Shown here: positions 33,201 through 42,114 of the stretch, one piece after another
Layout: each line of letters begins with the position of its first letter
How positions within the stretch are numbered: the first letter of the stretch is position 1
Origin: Malaya genurostris
Taxonomy: Eukaryota; Arthropoda; Insecta; Diptera; Culicidae
Assembly: GCF_030247185.1 (NCBI RefSeq)
Contig: NC_080572.1
Location: 235,043,336-235,107,335, forward strand
Direction of reading: 5' to 3'
Length of the DNA stretch: 64,000 bases
The notes under the pieces: model-generated
The model's input: only the letters and a program-made list of their open reading frames with translations
Database searches by the model: none
What the model was told of the DNA's origin: nothing
Program-made: the position numbers and the translations under genes

Positions 33201-33664
33201 TCTGGTTTCTACACATTAGAAAATAATTGATCACGAAACCAACCCTCTTGGGGAAAACCACGTGTACTCACTTCTCACACTAGTGCTGGAACGTTTTGCT
33301 TTGTGTTTGGATGTAATAAACAAGTTTTTGGTTGTCATAGAATCTGTGGCAGACAACTTCTGCACAACAGTTTCAGAAACAGTCAAATTTGTCTGTACAG
33401 TCATCAACTGTTTGTCTGTCGACTATGATCACACAGTGATTACATTGTCACAGATAATCTGCACACTTTGACTGCATACAGATGGACAGCCAAGCCGATT
33501 TTGACTGCTTGCAGACAACTGCGAACCGATTACACTATGATACAGTCAAACTGCACAAGTTTGTGCAGATAAACTGGCTAATGTAATCGTACCTTTAGAC
33601 TCACCGTATATCAAGTGTTTTTTTAGAGACACAATATAGTTTGTGTTAAGCGCCTCTCCCCTTG

Positions 33665-34380
33665 GAGCTTGTCGAATCGTTGGGAGTGATTCTGCAAGCC
33701 ATTGCAAAACGTGTCAAGGCCCTGGGCATGATTCAGAAAGAAGGAAACGAGTTGAAACCGAGAGACATCGAGCGCCGTATATTTGTATGTGAGCAACTGC
33801 TTCAAAGACAAAATCGTAAGGGGCTTTTACATCGAATCGTAACCGGTGATGAAACGTGGGTTCGATACGATAATCCTAAACGCAGAAAATCATGGGGAAA
33901 GCCCGGGCATGCTACTTCGTCGAAGGCAAAACCGAATATTCACGGCGCCAAGGTTATGATTTGTATTTGGTGGGATCAGCTCGGTGTGATTTATTACGAG
34001 CTTTTTAAAACCGGGTGAAACCATCACAGGAGATCGCTACCAAAAGCAACCGATGCGTCTTAGTCGCGCGCTAAAAGAAAAGCGGCCACAGTATCAAGAG
34101 CGACATGACAAAGTCATCCTCCAACACGACAATGCTCGGCCGCACGTCGCAAAAGTGGAAAAAGTACCTGGAAACGCTGAAATGGGAAGTCTTGCCCCAC
34201 TCGCCGTATTCCCCAGATGTCGCCCCTTCTGACTTCCACCTATTCCGTTCGATGGCACTCGGCCTGGCAGATCAACATTTTCAATCCTTCGAAGAATTGG
34301 GAAAATGGATTGCTTCATGGATAGCGTCAAAAGAGGACTCCGTTTTTCGAGCCGGGATCCGAAAATTGCCGGAAAGATAG
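33665..34380 (+). pseudogene. Mariner transposase, C-terminal half
   Basis: Resumes at 'SLGV' and continues 'KALGMIQKEGNELKPRD', 'HRIVTGDETWV' (first catalytic Asp), 'NPKRRKSWG' and 'WWDQLGVIYYELFK'. A frameshift and stop occur near 34016. A later frame carries the 'LQHDNARPH' equivalent (second Asp, about 34123-34145). The final frame (34105-34380) has 'SPYSPDVAPSDFHLFR' (third Asp) and ends 'LPER'. All three DD34D catalytic residues survive, but the 6.1-kb insertion and frameshifts inactivate it. Confidence 0.85.
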
Positions 34381-34603
34381 AAGAAAGTTGTCGCTAGCGA
34401 CAAACAATACTTTTAGTAATACATCTGTAAGCACTTTTTCGCAAAAAAACCTTTAGTTTGGAAAAAACGGCGGAAGCAAAGTTGTATACCTGATATTTGG
34501 AAGGAATCTTCTGTTTAGTAGAAATTCAAGTATAATCTATAGTTTTTATTATGGTTTCATTTGAATGAGATTTGGAGTGATATTCACTTGCAAATAAAGT
34601 GTC

Positions 34604-34615
34604 AAAACTAAGTGT
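34604..34615. repeat. Left TSD of the full-length I-type LINE
   Basis: 'AAAACTAAGTGT' is repeated at 40633-40644 directly after the poly(A) tail. The A-rich edge makes the exact length ambiguous (8-12 bp). Confidence 0.8.
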
Positions 34616-35307
34616 GATTCAGTAAAAACCATTCAAGCGAAGAGGTTGTGTTTCGATTGTACTGGCTCGTGAGTTAACGGCTGCTACCGAGACAATTCTA
34701 AGCTTCAGGTAGTTAAACTGCCCATAGCAAACGCAATATTCGGGGCGTTTCCCGACTGGAAAGCTAGCAACGAAGGCCATCCCGTTCATACGCACAGAGG
34801 TGTAGAGACACAGAGGTGCGAGAGCATAGAAGTGACGAGTCACAGAGGTGCCATCGCATAAAGGTGCGAAGACGAAGGGGTGCAAAGGCACAGAGGTGCT
34901 AAAGCAACCCAGTGCTGATCTACCAGGTACCAGAATTTGTACGCTGCGTAGGATCAAAAGAGACGGCATATATCGCGAGGTGCTACACTGCAAGCATCGC
35001 ATTTGATCGCCACCAAGAGCAAAAGCACTGTACCTGGGGTCAGGTACAGCAAGTGCAGTGGTGTTCACAACGACGGCAGAGCAACTGAGATAGCAGTAAA
35101 CGACAAAAGACTGCCAATTGGAAACAGCAAAAGACTGCCAATTGGAAATCGTTGGAAGAGCTTCACGTCGTTCTTCACGATAAAGGAACAGAGACATCAG
35201 CTACAAGGTAGATTTAATTTAATTTATTTTTTATTTCTTATATCTGAAATTTTACTAAACATAAGTTTTTATTTTGGTATTATTAATTTACAAAAAAATT
35301 TAATGTA
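34616..35307 (+). promoter_or_regulatory. 5' UTR and presumed internal promoter of the I-type LINE
   Basis: Contains an imperfect short tandem array at about 34793-34910 built on 'CACAGAGGTGC' or 'ATAAAGGTGCGA' units of roughly 16-22 bp. At 35103-35152 it has a 24-bp tandem duplication of 'CAAAAGACTGCCAATTGGAA'. Non-LTR elements carry their promoter inside the transcript, so these arrays may bind transcription factors; that is inference. A 192-codon antisense frame across this region is not supported. Confidence 0.6.
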
Positions 35308-36621
35308 ATGGATGATCTCATGGAAGATCATCCGAATCCGATTCCGGATACTAGTAAAAGTTTAAATACTCCGAGGGCTAAACATTATCCACAGGGTACC
35401 ACTGGGCCATGGATAGTCTATCTTCGAAAAAAAGAAAAGATTTTAAACTTGATGCAAATTACAAAGGATTTGACATCACATTTCTCTGAAGTTAAAGAAA
35501 TCTGTAAGGTTAATAGAGATAAAATTCGAGTTGTAGTTAACGACTTGAAACAGGCAAACGATATTGTAACCTGTAAATTATTTGCTATTGAATATCGAGT
35601 TTACATTCCATCGAAGGAGGTAGAAATTGACGGTGTTGTGACTGAAGCAAGTCTGACAGCAGATGATTTACTTAAAAATGGAGTTGGCCGTTTTAAAAAC
35701 TCCATGCTTGAGGGAGTTAAGATACTCGAGTGCAAACAATTGTACTCAGCATCTATTGTCGATGGAAAAAAGTCTTATCGTCCCTCAGATTCGTTTCGCG
35801 TAACATTTGCCGGATCTGCATTGCCTAGCCATGTCTATATCGATAAAATTCGTCTTCCTGTTCGGCTTTTCGTACCGCATGTTATGAATTGCACGAACTG
35901 TAAAAAATTCGGACATACAGCTACTTACTGTAGTAATAAGTCCAAATGTATCAAATGTCAAGGGCCTCATAAGGATAATCTTTGCGATAAAGATGTTGAA
36001 AAATGTGTTTATTGTGGGGAAAGCCCTCATGATGATCTTTCAGTGTGCGCTGCATTTAAGCTGCGTAAAGACAAAATGAAGCTTTCTTTAAAAGCACGGT
36101 CTAAGCGCACATATGCAGAAATGCTCAAAACGGTCATACATGTCTCCCCTTTGGAAACCGAAAACGGTTTTTCAAATCTTGCGGAGCCAGAGGAATCTGA
36201 CTCTGACGGAAATAGTGAAGATACCTCGTTTGTCACTCCTCAAGGGTCTGTTAAGAGGAGATTAACAAACCACAAAATACCAAAAAAGACACCTAAAATT
36301 ATACCTTCAAAAAAAGATCCCCGTGTTAAAGCTAAAAAGCCAAATTTAAAACCAAAAACTGTGCCTCCTGGTTTGTCAAATTCACAAACCAATCCAGGAA
36401 CTAGCTCAAGAAAAGACAATAATCCAGTGGGCTCCATTTCACATTCACCAACAGGATTACTGAAATTTTCGGAAATTGTAGAATGGATTTTCGCTGCATT
36501 CAATATTTCTGAACCTCTAAAGACCATCATAACAGCATTCCTTCCAATAGCTAGAACTTTTTTGAAACAGTTATCAGCTCAATGGCCAGCTCTTACAGGT
36601 TTTGTATCATTTGATGGATAA
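35308..36621 (+). CDS. LINE ORF1: Gag-like nucleic-acid-binding protein (437 aa)
   Basis: Binds the element RNA to form the ribonucleoprotein and acts as a nucleic-acid chaperone (family knowledge). The N-terminal third (about residues 30-190) is a globular region beginning 'GPWIVYLRKKEK', followed by 'RLFVPHVMNC'. Three zinc knuckles follow at about residues 196-245: C-X2-C-X4-H-X4-C ('CTNCKKFGHTATYC'), C-X2-C-X3-H-X4-C ('CIKCQGPHKDNLC') and C-X2-C-X4-H-X5-C. After that come a basic, Lys/Pro-rich linker with a Ser/Asp/Glu cluster and a hydrophobic C-terminus. The start ATG at 35308 is the first in a long open frame. The stop overlaps the ORF2 start by 8 nt. Confidence 0.92.
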   Translation: MDDLMEDHPNPIPDTSKSLNTPRAKHYPQGTTGPWIVYLRKKEKILNLMQITKDLTSHFSEVKEICKVNRDKIRVVVNDLKQANDIVTCKLFAIEYRVYIPSKEVEIDGVVTEASLTADDLLKNGVGRFKNSMLEGVKILECKQLYSASIVDGKKSYRPSDSFRVTFAGSALPSHVYIDKIRLPVRLFVPHVMNCTNCKKFGHTATYCSNKSKCIKCQGPHKDNLCDKDVEKCVYCGESPHDDLSVCAAFKLRKDKMKLSLKARSKRTYAEMLKTVIHVSPLETENGFSNLAEPEESDSDGNSEDTSFVTPQGSVKRRLTNHKIPKKTPKIIPSKKDPRVKAKKPNLKPKTVPPGLSNSQTNPGTSSRKDNNPVGSISHSPTGLLKFSEIVEWIFAAFNISEPLKTIITAFLPIARTFLKQLSAQWPALTGFVSFDG

Positions 36622-39600
36622 TTTATCATCCGCCGCAAATGATTCAATCACTGTCCTGCAGTGGAATTGTCGAAGCATCATGCCAAAACTTGATTCATTT
36701 AAAGTTTTGTTGCATAGTCAAAAAGGTGATGTATTTGCTTTGTGCGAAACATGGCTTACATCAAACATAGCCTTAAATTTTAATGACTTTAACATTATAC
36801 GTCTCGACAGAGACTCCCCGTATGGTGGAGTGCTTTTAGGAATTAAGAAATGTTATTCCTTTTATAGATTAAACATTCCTTCGACTTCTAGTATAGAAGT
36901 TGTTGCTTGTCAAATAAACATTAAAGGAAAGGACATTTGCATTGCTTCGGTATATATTCCTCCAAGAGCTCAAGTTGGACAACGACAGCTTAATGAAATT
37001 GTCGAAGCCCTTCCTGCTCCACGTTTGATTTTAGGAGATTTCAATTCGCACGGAATGATGTGGGGTTCCGTTTACAATGATAGCAGATCATCTCTAATAT
37101 ATAATATTTGCGACAATTTTAGCATGACGGTACTAAATATGGGTAGCATGACACGGATCCCAAGACCTCCTGCACGTCCAAGTGCATTAGATTTATCTCT
37201 TTGTTCGACTTCAATTCGACTAGATTGCACCTGGAAAGTATTTCCTGATTTACATGGTAGCGATCATTTACCAATCATCATCTCAATTAGCAGTAACAAA
37301 GGCATTGCTAATTCAGTTAATATTCCATATGATTTGACAAAAAATATTGACTGGATTAAATACCAAAGTAATATTTCAAGTGTCTTAACTTCAATGGAAG
37401 AGCTTCCCCCACTTGAAGAATATGACTTCCTCGTTTGTTCGATTCTGGAGGCCGCAGAACAAGCCCAAACCAAACGATTTCTTGGTCCATCGTCTAACAG
37501 AAGACCTCCAAATCCTTGGTGGGACAAAGAGTGCTCAGATGCTAAACACGCGAAACAAAATGCTTTCAAGACGTTTTTAAAACGAGGAGGAGGAACTCCT
37601 CAGAATTTTGAAAAATTCTTGGTTTTAGAAACCAAGTACAAGAACATACTTCGGGTTAAGAAATGCAGCTATTGGAGACATTTTGTGGAAGGTTTGTCAA
37701 GAGAAACCTCAATGAGCACTCTTTGGAATACGGCCAGACGAATGAGGAATCGTAACGTAGGAAATGAGAGTGAGGAGTACTCGAATCGATGGATATTTGA
37801 TTTTGCGAGGAAAGTTTGTCCAGATTCCGTTCCTACGCATAGCATTGTTAGGGAGTCTTCTTCAAATGATGATTCCATTGATAGCCCCTTTTCAATGATG
37901 GAATTTTCCATAGCACTCATGTCTTGTAACAATAACGCTCCTGGATTGGACAGAATTAAATTCAACTTGGTGAAGAATCTGCCCGACCTCGCAAAAAGAC
38001 GTTTGTTGGAATTGTTCAACAAGTTTCTTGAGCAAAATATTGTTCCACCTGACTGGAGACAAGTGAAAGTTATCGCCATTCAAAAGCCGGGGAAACCAGC
38101 TTCCAATCACAACTCATATAGACCCATTGCGATGTTGTCCTGCATCAGAAAATTGTTCGAAAAAATTATTCTACGACGTCTCGACACTTGGGTCGAGACG
38201 AACGGTTTGTTGTCAGATACTCAGTTTGGCTTCCGTAGAAATAAAGGGACGAATGATTGCCTTGCATTACTTTCGTCTGACATCCAAATTGCCTTCGCTC
38301 AAAAGCAACAAATGGCATCTGTATTTTTAGACATTAAAGGAGCATTTGATTCAGTTTCCATTGATGTTCTTTCAGACAAGCTCCACCAACATGGACTCCC
38401 AGCGGTTATAAATAATTATTTGCACAACCTTTTGTCAGAGAAACGCATGCATTTTTCACATGGCGATTTGGCAACAATCAGAATTAGCTACATGGGTCTC
38501 CCGCAAGGCTCATGCCTCAGTCCGCTCCTCTATAATTTTTACGTGAATGACATTGACAGCTGTCTAGTAACCCCATGTACACTAAGACAATTGGCAGATG
38601 ATGGCGTGGTTTCAGTTACTGGATCCAAAGCTATTGATCTGCAAAAACCATTGCAAGATACCTTAGATAAATTGTCCGTTTGGGCTGTTCATCTTGGTAT
38701 CGAATTCTCTGCGGAGAAAACAGAGCTGGTCGTCTTTTCAAAAAAGCATGATCCCGCGCAACTTCAGCTTCATATGATGGGAAGAATAATCGAACAGGTT
38801 TTGACTTTCAAATACCTCGGGGTGTGGTTTGATTCCAAATGCACGTGGGGAGGACACATTAGGTATCTGATAACGAAATGCCAACAAAGAGTAAATTTTC
38901 TTCGAACAATAACAGGGTCTTGGTGGGGTGCTCATCCGCAAGATCTAATAAAATTGTATCAGACAACGATACTTTCAGTGATGGAATATGGATGCGTTTG
39001 TTTTCGTTCCGCTGCAAATTCTCATATTATCAAACTTGAGCGAATTCAGTACCGTTGTTTGCGAATTGCTTTAGGCTGCATGCATTCGACACATACAATG
39101 AGTCTTGAAGTTCTGGCGGGAGTTCTTCCATTAAAAGATCGATTTTGGGAGCTTTCATCACGCCTGCTAATAAGATGTGATGTGCTGAATCCCATGGTAA
39201 TTAATAATTTCGAACGACTAGTCGAGCTTCGATCTCAAACAAAATTCATGACAGTATATTTTAACCATATGTCACAGGAAATCAACCCTTCAAGATATAT
39301 TCCTATCCGTGTCAGCCTCCTAAATGTACCTGACTCAACTTTATTTTTCGACACATCCATGCAGCGCGAAGTGCGTGGAATCCCGGACCACCTACGCTCT
39401 ATGGAAATCCCAAAAATATTTTCAAGTAAGTTCAGGCATATTAACTCTGAGAAAATGTTTTACACGGACGGATCGCGAATGGAAGAAGCGACAGGGTTTG
39501 GTATGTTCAACAATAATGTTTCGGCCTCATTCAAGCTTCAAGAACCTGCATCTGTTTATATAGCAGAGTTAGCAGCAGTTCATTATAGCTTGAATGTAAT

Positions 39601-40306
39601 CGTCACATTATCTCCAAACCATTATTTCCTCTTCACAGATAGTCTGAGTGCAATTGAAGCCATTCGCTCAAACGCTGCTGGCAAAAATGAACCGTTTTTC
39701 TTGGGTAAAATAAAACAGTGTCTGAACGACATATTGAATAATAATTATCTAATCACAATAGTTTGGGTTCCGGCTCATTGCTCCATTCCAGGCAATGAAA
39801 GAGCCGATATTTTAGCCAAACGTGGTGCTATTGAGGGTGAAATTTATGAGAGACCGATTGCTTTCAACGAATTCTATAGCGCGTCTCGCCAAAGAACACT
39901 TGCCAGCTGGCAAGCTTCTTGGGATAAAGATGATCTGGGTCGGTGGATGCACTCAATTATTCCTAAAATATCGACAAAGGCATGGTTCAGGGGACTGGAT
40001 GTGAGTAGAGATTTCATTCGTGTGATGTCCAGACTCATGTCCAATCACTACACGTTAGATGCACATCTCCTTCGAATTGGACTTTCCGAGACTAATCATT
40101 GTGCTTGCGGCGAAGGTTACCGCGATATTGACCATGTTGTTTGGACATGCGTGGAGTTTCGTGATGTCAGATCTCAACTAATAAATTCCTTGCGTACCCA
40201 AGGTAGACTATCCAATGTCCCAGTTCGCGACATTCTTGCTTGTCGTGACCTTCCATACATGAAACTTCTTTATCATTTCATTAAATCCATTGGAGTTCCA
40301 ATTTAA
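36614..40306 (+). CDS. LINE ORF2: endonuclease, reverse transcriptase and RNase H (1230 aa)
   Basis: Nicks target DNA and reverse-transcribes the element RNA in place. Residues about 1-230 are an APE-type endonuclease ('WNCRSIMPKL', 'CETWL', 'GDFNSHGMMWG', 'GSDHLPI'). RT spans about 470-780 ('YRPIAMLSC', 'FGFRRNKGTND', 'VFLDIKGAFDSV', 'GLPQGSCLSPLLYNFYVND'). Its catalytic box reads LADD rather than the usual FADD or YADD. The thumb has 'FKYLGVWFDSK'. RNase H at about 950-1080 keeps all four acidic residues (TDGS, AELAA, TDSL, NERAD). A C-terminal Cys/His motif 'CACGEGYRDIDHVVWTC' follows. The first ATG in frame is at 36614, inside the last codons of ORF1 (ATGGATAA), suggesting translation by termination-reinitiation. 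No internal stops or frameshifts seen. Confidence 0.93.
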   Translation: MDNLSSAANDSITVLQWNCRSIMPKLDSFKVLLHSQKGDVFALCETWLTSNIALNFNDFNIIRLDRDSPYGGVLLGIKKCYSFYRLNIPSTSSIEVVACQINIKGKDICIASVYIPPRAQVGQRQLNEIVEALPAPRLILGDFNSHGMMWGSVYNDSRSSLIYNICDNFSMTVLNMGSMTRIPRPPARPSALDLSLCSTSIRLDCTWKVFPDLHGSDHLPIIISISSNKGIANSVNIPYDLTKNIDWIKYQSNISSVLTSMEELPPLEEYDFLVCSILEAAEQAQTKRFLGPSSNRRPPNPWWDKECSDAKHAKQNAFKTFLKRGGGTPQNFEKFLVLETKYKNILRVKKCSYWRHFVEGLSRETSMSTLWNTARRMRNRNVGNESEEYSNRWIFDFARKVCPDSVPTHSIVRESSSNDDSIDSPFSMMEFSIALMSCNNNAPGLDRIKFNLVKNLPDLAKRRLLELFNKFLEQNIVPPDWRQVKVIAIQKPGKPASNHNSYRPIAMLSCIRKLFEKIILRRLDTWVETNGLLSDTQFGFRRNKGTNDCLALLSSDIQIAFAQKQQMASVFLDIKGAFDSVSIDVLSDKLHQHGLPAVINNYLHNLLSEKRMHFSHGDLATIRISYMGLPQGSCLSPLLYNFYVNDIDSCLVTPCTLRQLADDGVVSVTGSKAIDLQKPLQDTLDKLSVWAVHLGIEFSAEKTELVVFSKKHDPAQLQLHMMGRIIEQVLTFKYLGVWFDSKCTWGGHIRYLITKCQQRVNFLRTITGSWWGAHPQDLIKLYQTTILSVMEYGCVCFRSAANSHIIKLERIQYRCLRIALGCMHSTHTMSLEVLAGVLPLKDRFWELSSRLLIRCDVLNPMVINNFERLVELRSQTKFMTVYFNHMSQEINPSRYIPIRVSLLNVPDSTLFFDTSMQREVRGIPDHLRSMEIPKIFSSKFRHINSEKMFYTDGSRMEEATGFGMFNNNVSASFKLQEPASVYIAELAAVHYSLNVIVTLSPNHYFLFTDSLSAIEAIRSNAAGKNEPFFLGKIKQCLNDILNNNYLITIVWVPAHCSIPGNERADILAKRGAIEGEIYERPIAFNEFYSASRQRTLASWQASWDKDDLGRWMHSIIPKISTKAWFRGLDVSRDFIRVMSRLMSNHYTLDAHLLRIGLSETNHCACGEGYRDIDHVVWTCVEFRDVRSQLINSLRTQGRLSNVPVRDILACRDLPYMKLLYHFIKSIGVPI

Positions 40307-40603
40307 ATTTTATTTTATGTTAAACTGTTTTCTCTTCCATGAGTTCAACCAATAGCCAACTATTGGATATTGAATATAAGTGGTGAACTGATACAAACAA
40401 TCCTGAAATAGTTATAAGATCATGTACAAAATAAATGTATTTTATTTAATGTAATTTAAAATAGCAACTCGCTTGATAAAAACAGTGTTTAGATTAACTA
40501 ATGAGTACCAACATACTAATATGATATTCGAAATGTATTAGGTTTAAACTACTATGTATTGTGGATGCCACGGCGAAGAAAAACTTATGTATATTGCCTA
40601 TGA

Positions 40604-40609
40604 AATAAA
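40604..40609 (+). terminator. AATAAA poly(A) signal of the I-type LINE
   Basis: Lies 10-15 bases before the poly(A) tract at 40619-40636, about 300 bases after the ORF2 stop. Confidence 0.8.
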
Positions 40610-40644
40610 CGTATTTATGAAAAAAAAAAAAAAAAACTAAGTGT

Positions 40645-42110
40645 AAGCCACTTCAGTACAGCGAGTCAAATTTCTCAGTATGATTAAAATTACAATTGGT
40701 AACATGTAAACTTGAAAACTATTTGGCCTTCGAACGCCCCATTTTGACAACGAGAAAGTTACTGCGAAAACAAAACACTAAATTGTCTTCGTACAACTAG
40801 CTTCTTTATTGCCTTACATTTATCTTTAGAAAATTTGTTGATTGATTCACCAGCATTATACTTCGCTCGCCTAGAGCAAACAGTTTTAACTTTCTCTTCT
40901 TTGTGGTAGTTCACCGACTGGCCGCTAAGATTGACCCAACCGATGTTTTCAGTCCAATGGGAAACATGCTCTTTCGAGAACATAATTTAATAAACATAAT
41001 GCTTGTCCCGTCTTACAAATTGATAAAGTGATTCTAAAAATAGCCACCCATCGAATCCTTCAGCTTGTCCCTCCTACCTACCCGTTCAAGCATTATCGAG
41101 ACATTTGAGACTACACTGCTGTAGATAGAATGGCGTTTATTTAGAACTGAAAGTGTTTCTAATTTCTACACAACCAGTTGAGCAAGTAATGGAGTTGAAC
41201 AGTTTTCAATGCGCTGCAAAAAGGGCAACGATTCTATTAAATCGAAACCACACGCCCCCCAAAGCAATTCAATAACATAGATACTTTATATCCTTCAAGC
41301 CATCATTCACCGAATATTATGAAAACTTTTAACCACTACTGGTCTTTGAATAACAGCTATTCATAGTCCGAACGTGTATTGTACAGTCCAAAAATAGGAT
41401 TCATTTAAAATCACTGATGTAAATTCATACCAAGTTTTTATTGTCATTTTGTATCATTCGAAATTGCTACTGCATATGTTTGCCACGGATGACAATATTG
41501 TGCTTCTAATAGCACGATAAAATTGGCATCATTACGAAATTGATGTTGTATTGCGTTACTCATTACATTCTTTCTTTGGCTGGAAATGTCTTCATGCATG
41601 ACGATAGAAAAAGTGTTCCTGGAAAATCAAACGAAGGTATATTTATAATTCGATTTCGATCTTACTGTGCGCATCAATCGTAAGAAAATATTTGCTATAA
41701 TAAAGGACTTACAAAGAATGTCTAATGATGATACGTTATTCGAAATCATTTTATTTTTAGCTTCGAATGTGAAACTTTCGCAACAGAGATCAGTGTTGAC
41801 TTCGATCGGTATTTTGTTTCACTCAATTATATTTTGTGCAATTCCAGAAATTAACAGCAGAAAAAAGTGACAGACCGACTTATTTTCAATTTGATCGATA
41901 CTTGGCACACGGTTTCAGAACGGCAAATCATTCTAACTCGGAAAATAAAAGCGTTCTGCGGCTAAGGCCGTACAATCTACAACCCTCCACATATAACGAT
42001 ACAATTTTTTTCACAAAACATGTACTATTCGATGCTTGAAATAAAATCACTTTCACACTTCCTAGTGTAATCAAAAGATTAAGCTACTTTTCCGAGCCGG
42101 AAGGAATATT
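40645..42110. other. Intergenic stretch, nothing recognised
   Basis: Short open frames (for example 40759-40983 minus, 41667-42039 plus) have no recognised domain or splice context. No repeat structure found. Confidence 0.3.
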
Positions 42111-42114
42111 AAAG

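Larger units (their letters stand above)
27695..33591. mobile_element. Inner TIR element with GACTGT-rich subterminal regions
   Basis: Ends 'TACGATCAGACTAGCCAGTT' and the complement 'TACGATTACATTAGCCAGTT', both continuing TATCTG. The subterminal 200 bp on each side are packed with GACTGT/ACAGTC and 'CTGTCACAG' words in both orientations (27720-27890 and 33330-33590), typical of transposase-binding arrays. The TSD is uncertain (CTTAAG against CTTTAG). A 102-codon frame at 30830-31138 has no recognised domain. It may be part of the 27526-33664 element rather than separate. Confidence 0.5.
27526..33664. mobile_element. 6.1-kb TIR element inserted in the mariner (8-bp TSD)
   Basis: The left end 'CAAGGAGAGGACGCTTA' and right end, read as the complement 'CAAGGGGAGAGGCGCTTA', form imperfect TIRs. 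GAGCTTGC (27518-27525) and GAGCTTGT (33665-33672) are near-identical 8-bp flanks, as expected for a hAT- or P-like element. No transposase for these ends is recognised. Inside is another TIR pair (27695-33591). The element hosts the Transib copy and the small hAT, so most of its length is acquired cargo. Confidence 0.65.
27103..34495 (+). mobile_element. Mariner element split by a nested 6.1-kb insertion
   Basis: Outer TIRs 'TATCAGGTATACAACTTTG' at 27103 and its complement ending at 34495, with TA to the left. Subtracting the insert leaves about 1.25 kb, the normal length of a DD34D mariner. The insert (27526-33664) interrupts the transposase codons for 'QEELAK/SLGV'. All other elements at 27.5-33.7 kb are therefore younger than this mariner. 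Confidence 0.85.
34616..40636 (+). mobile_element. Full-length I-type non-LTR retrotransposon, apparently intact
   Basis: About 6.0 kb between target-site duplications. It comprises a 5' UTR of 692 bp, ORF1 (35308-36621), ORF2 (36614-40306), a 3' UTR with AATAAA at 40604 and a poly(A) of about 17. Both ORFs are uninterrupted. The RNase H domain downstream of RT is found in I-, LOA- and a few other clades; the three-knuckle ORF1 and the overall plan fit the I group best. It inserted just beyond the mariner nest. It is a candidate source element for the family. Confidence 0.92.

Noticed and set aside
34619..35197. 192-codon antisense frame in the I-type LINE 5' UTR
   Set aside because: Opposes the element's coding strand, is generated by the tandem arrays and has no recognised domain.
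37264..38110. Antisense frames of 70-136 codons inside LINE ORF2
   Set aside because: Shadows of the ORF2 coding sequence; ORF2 itself is fully supported.
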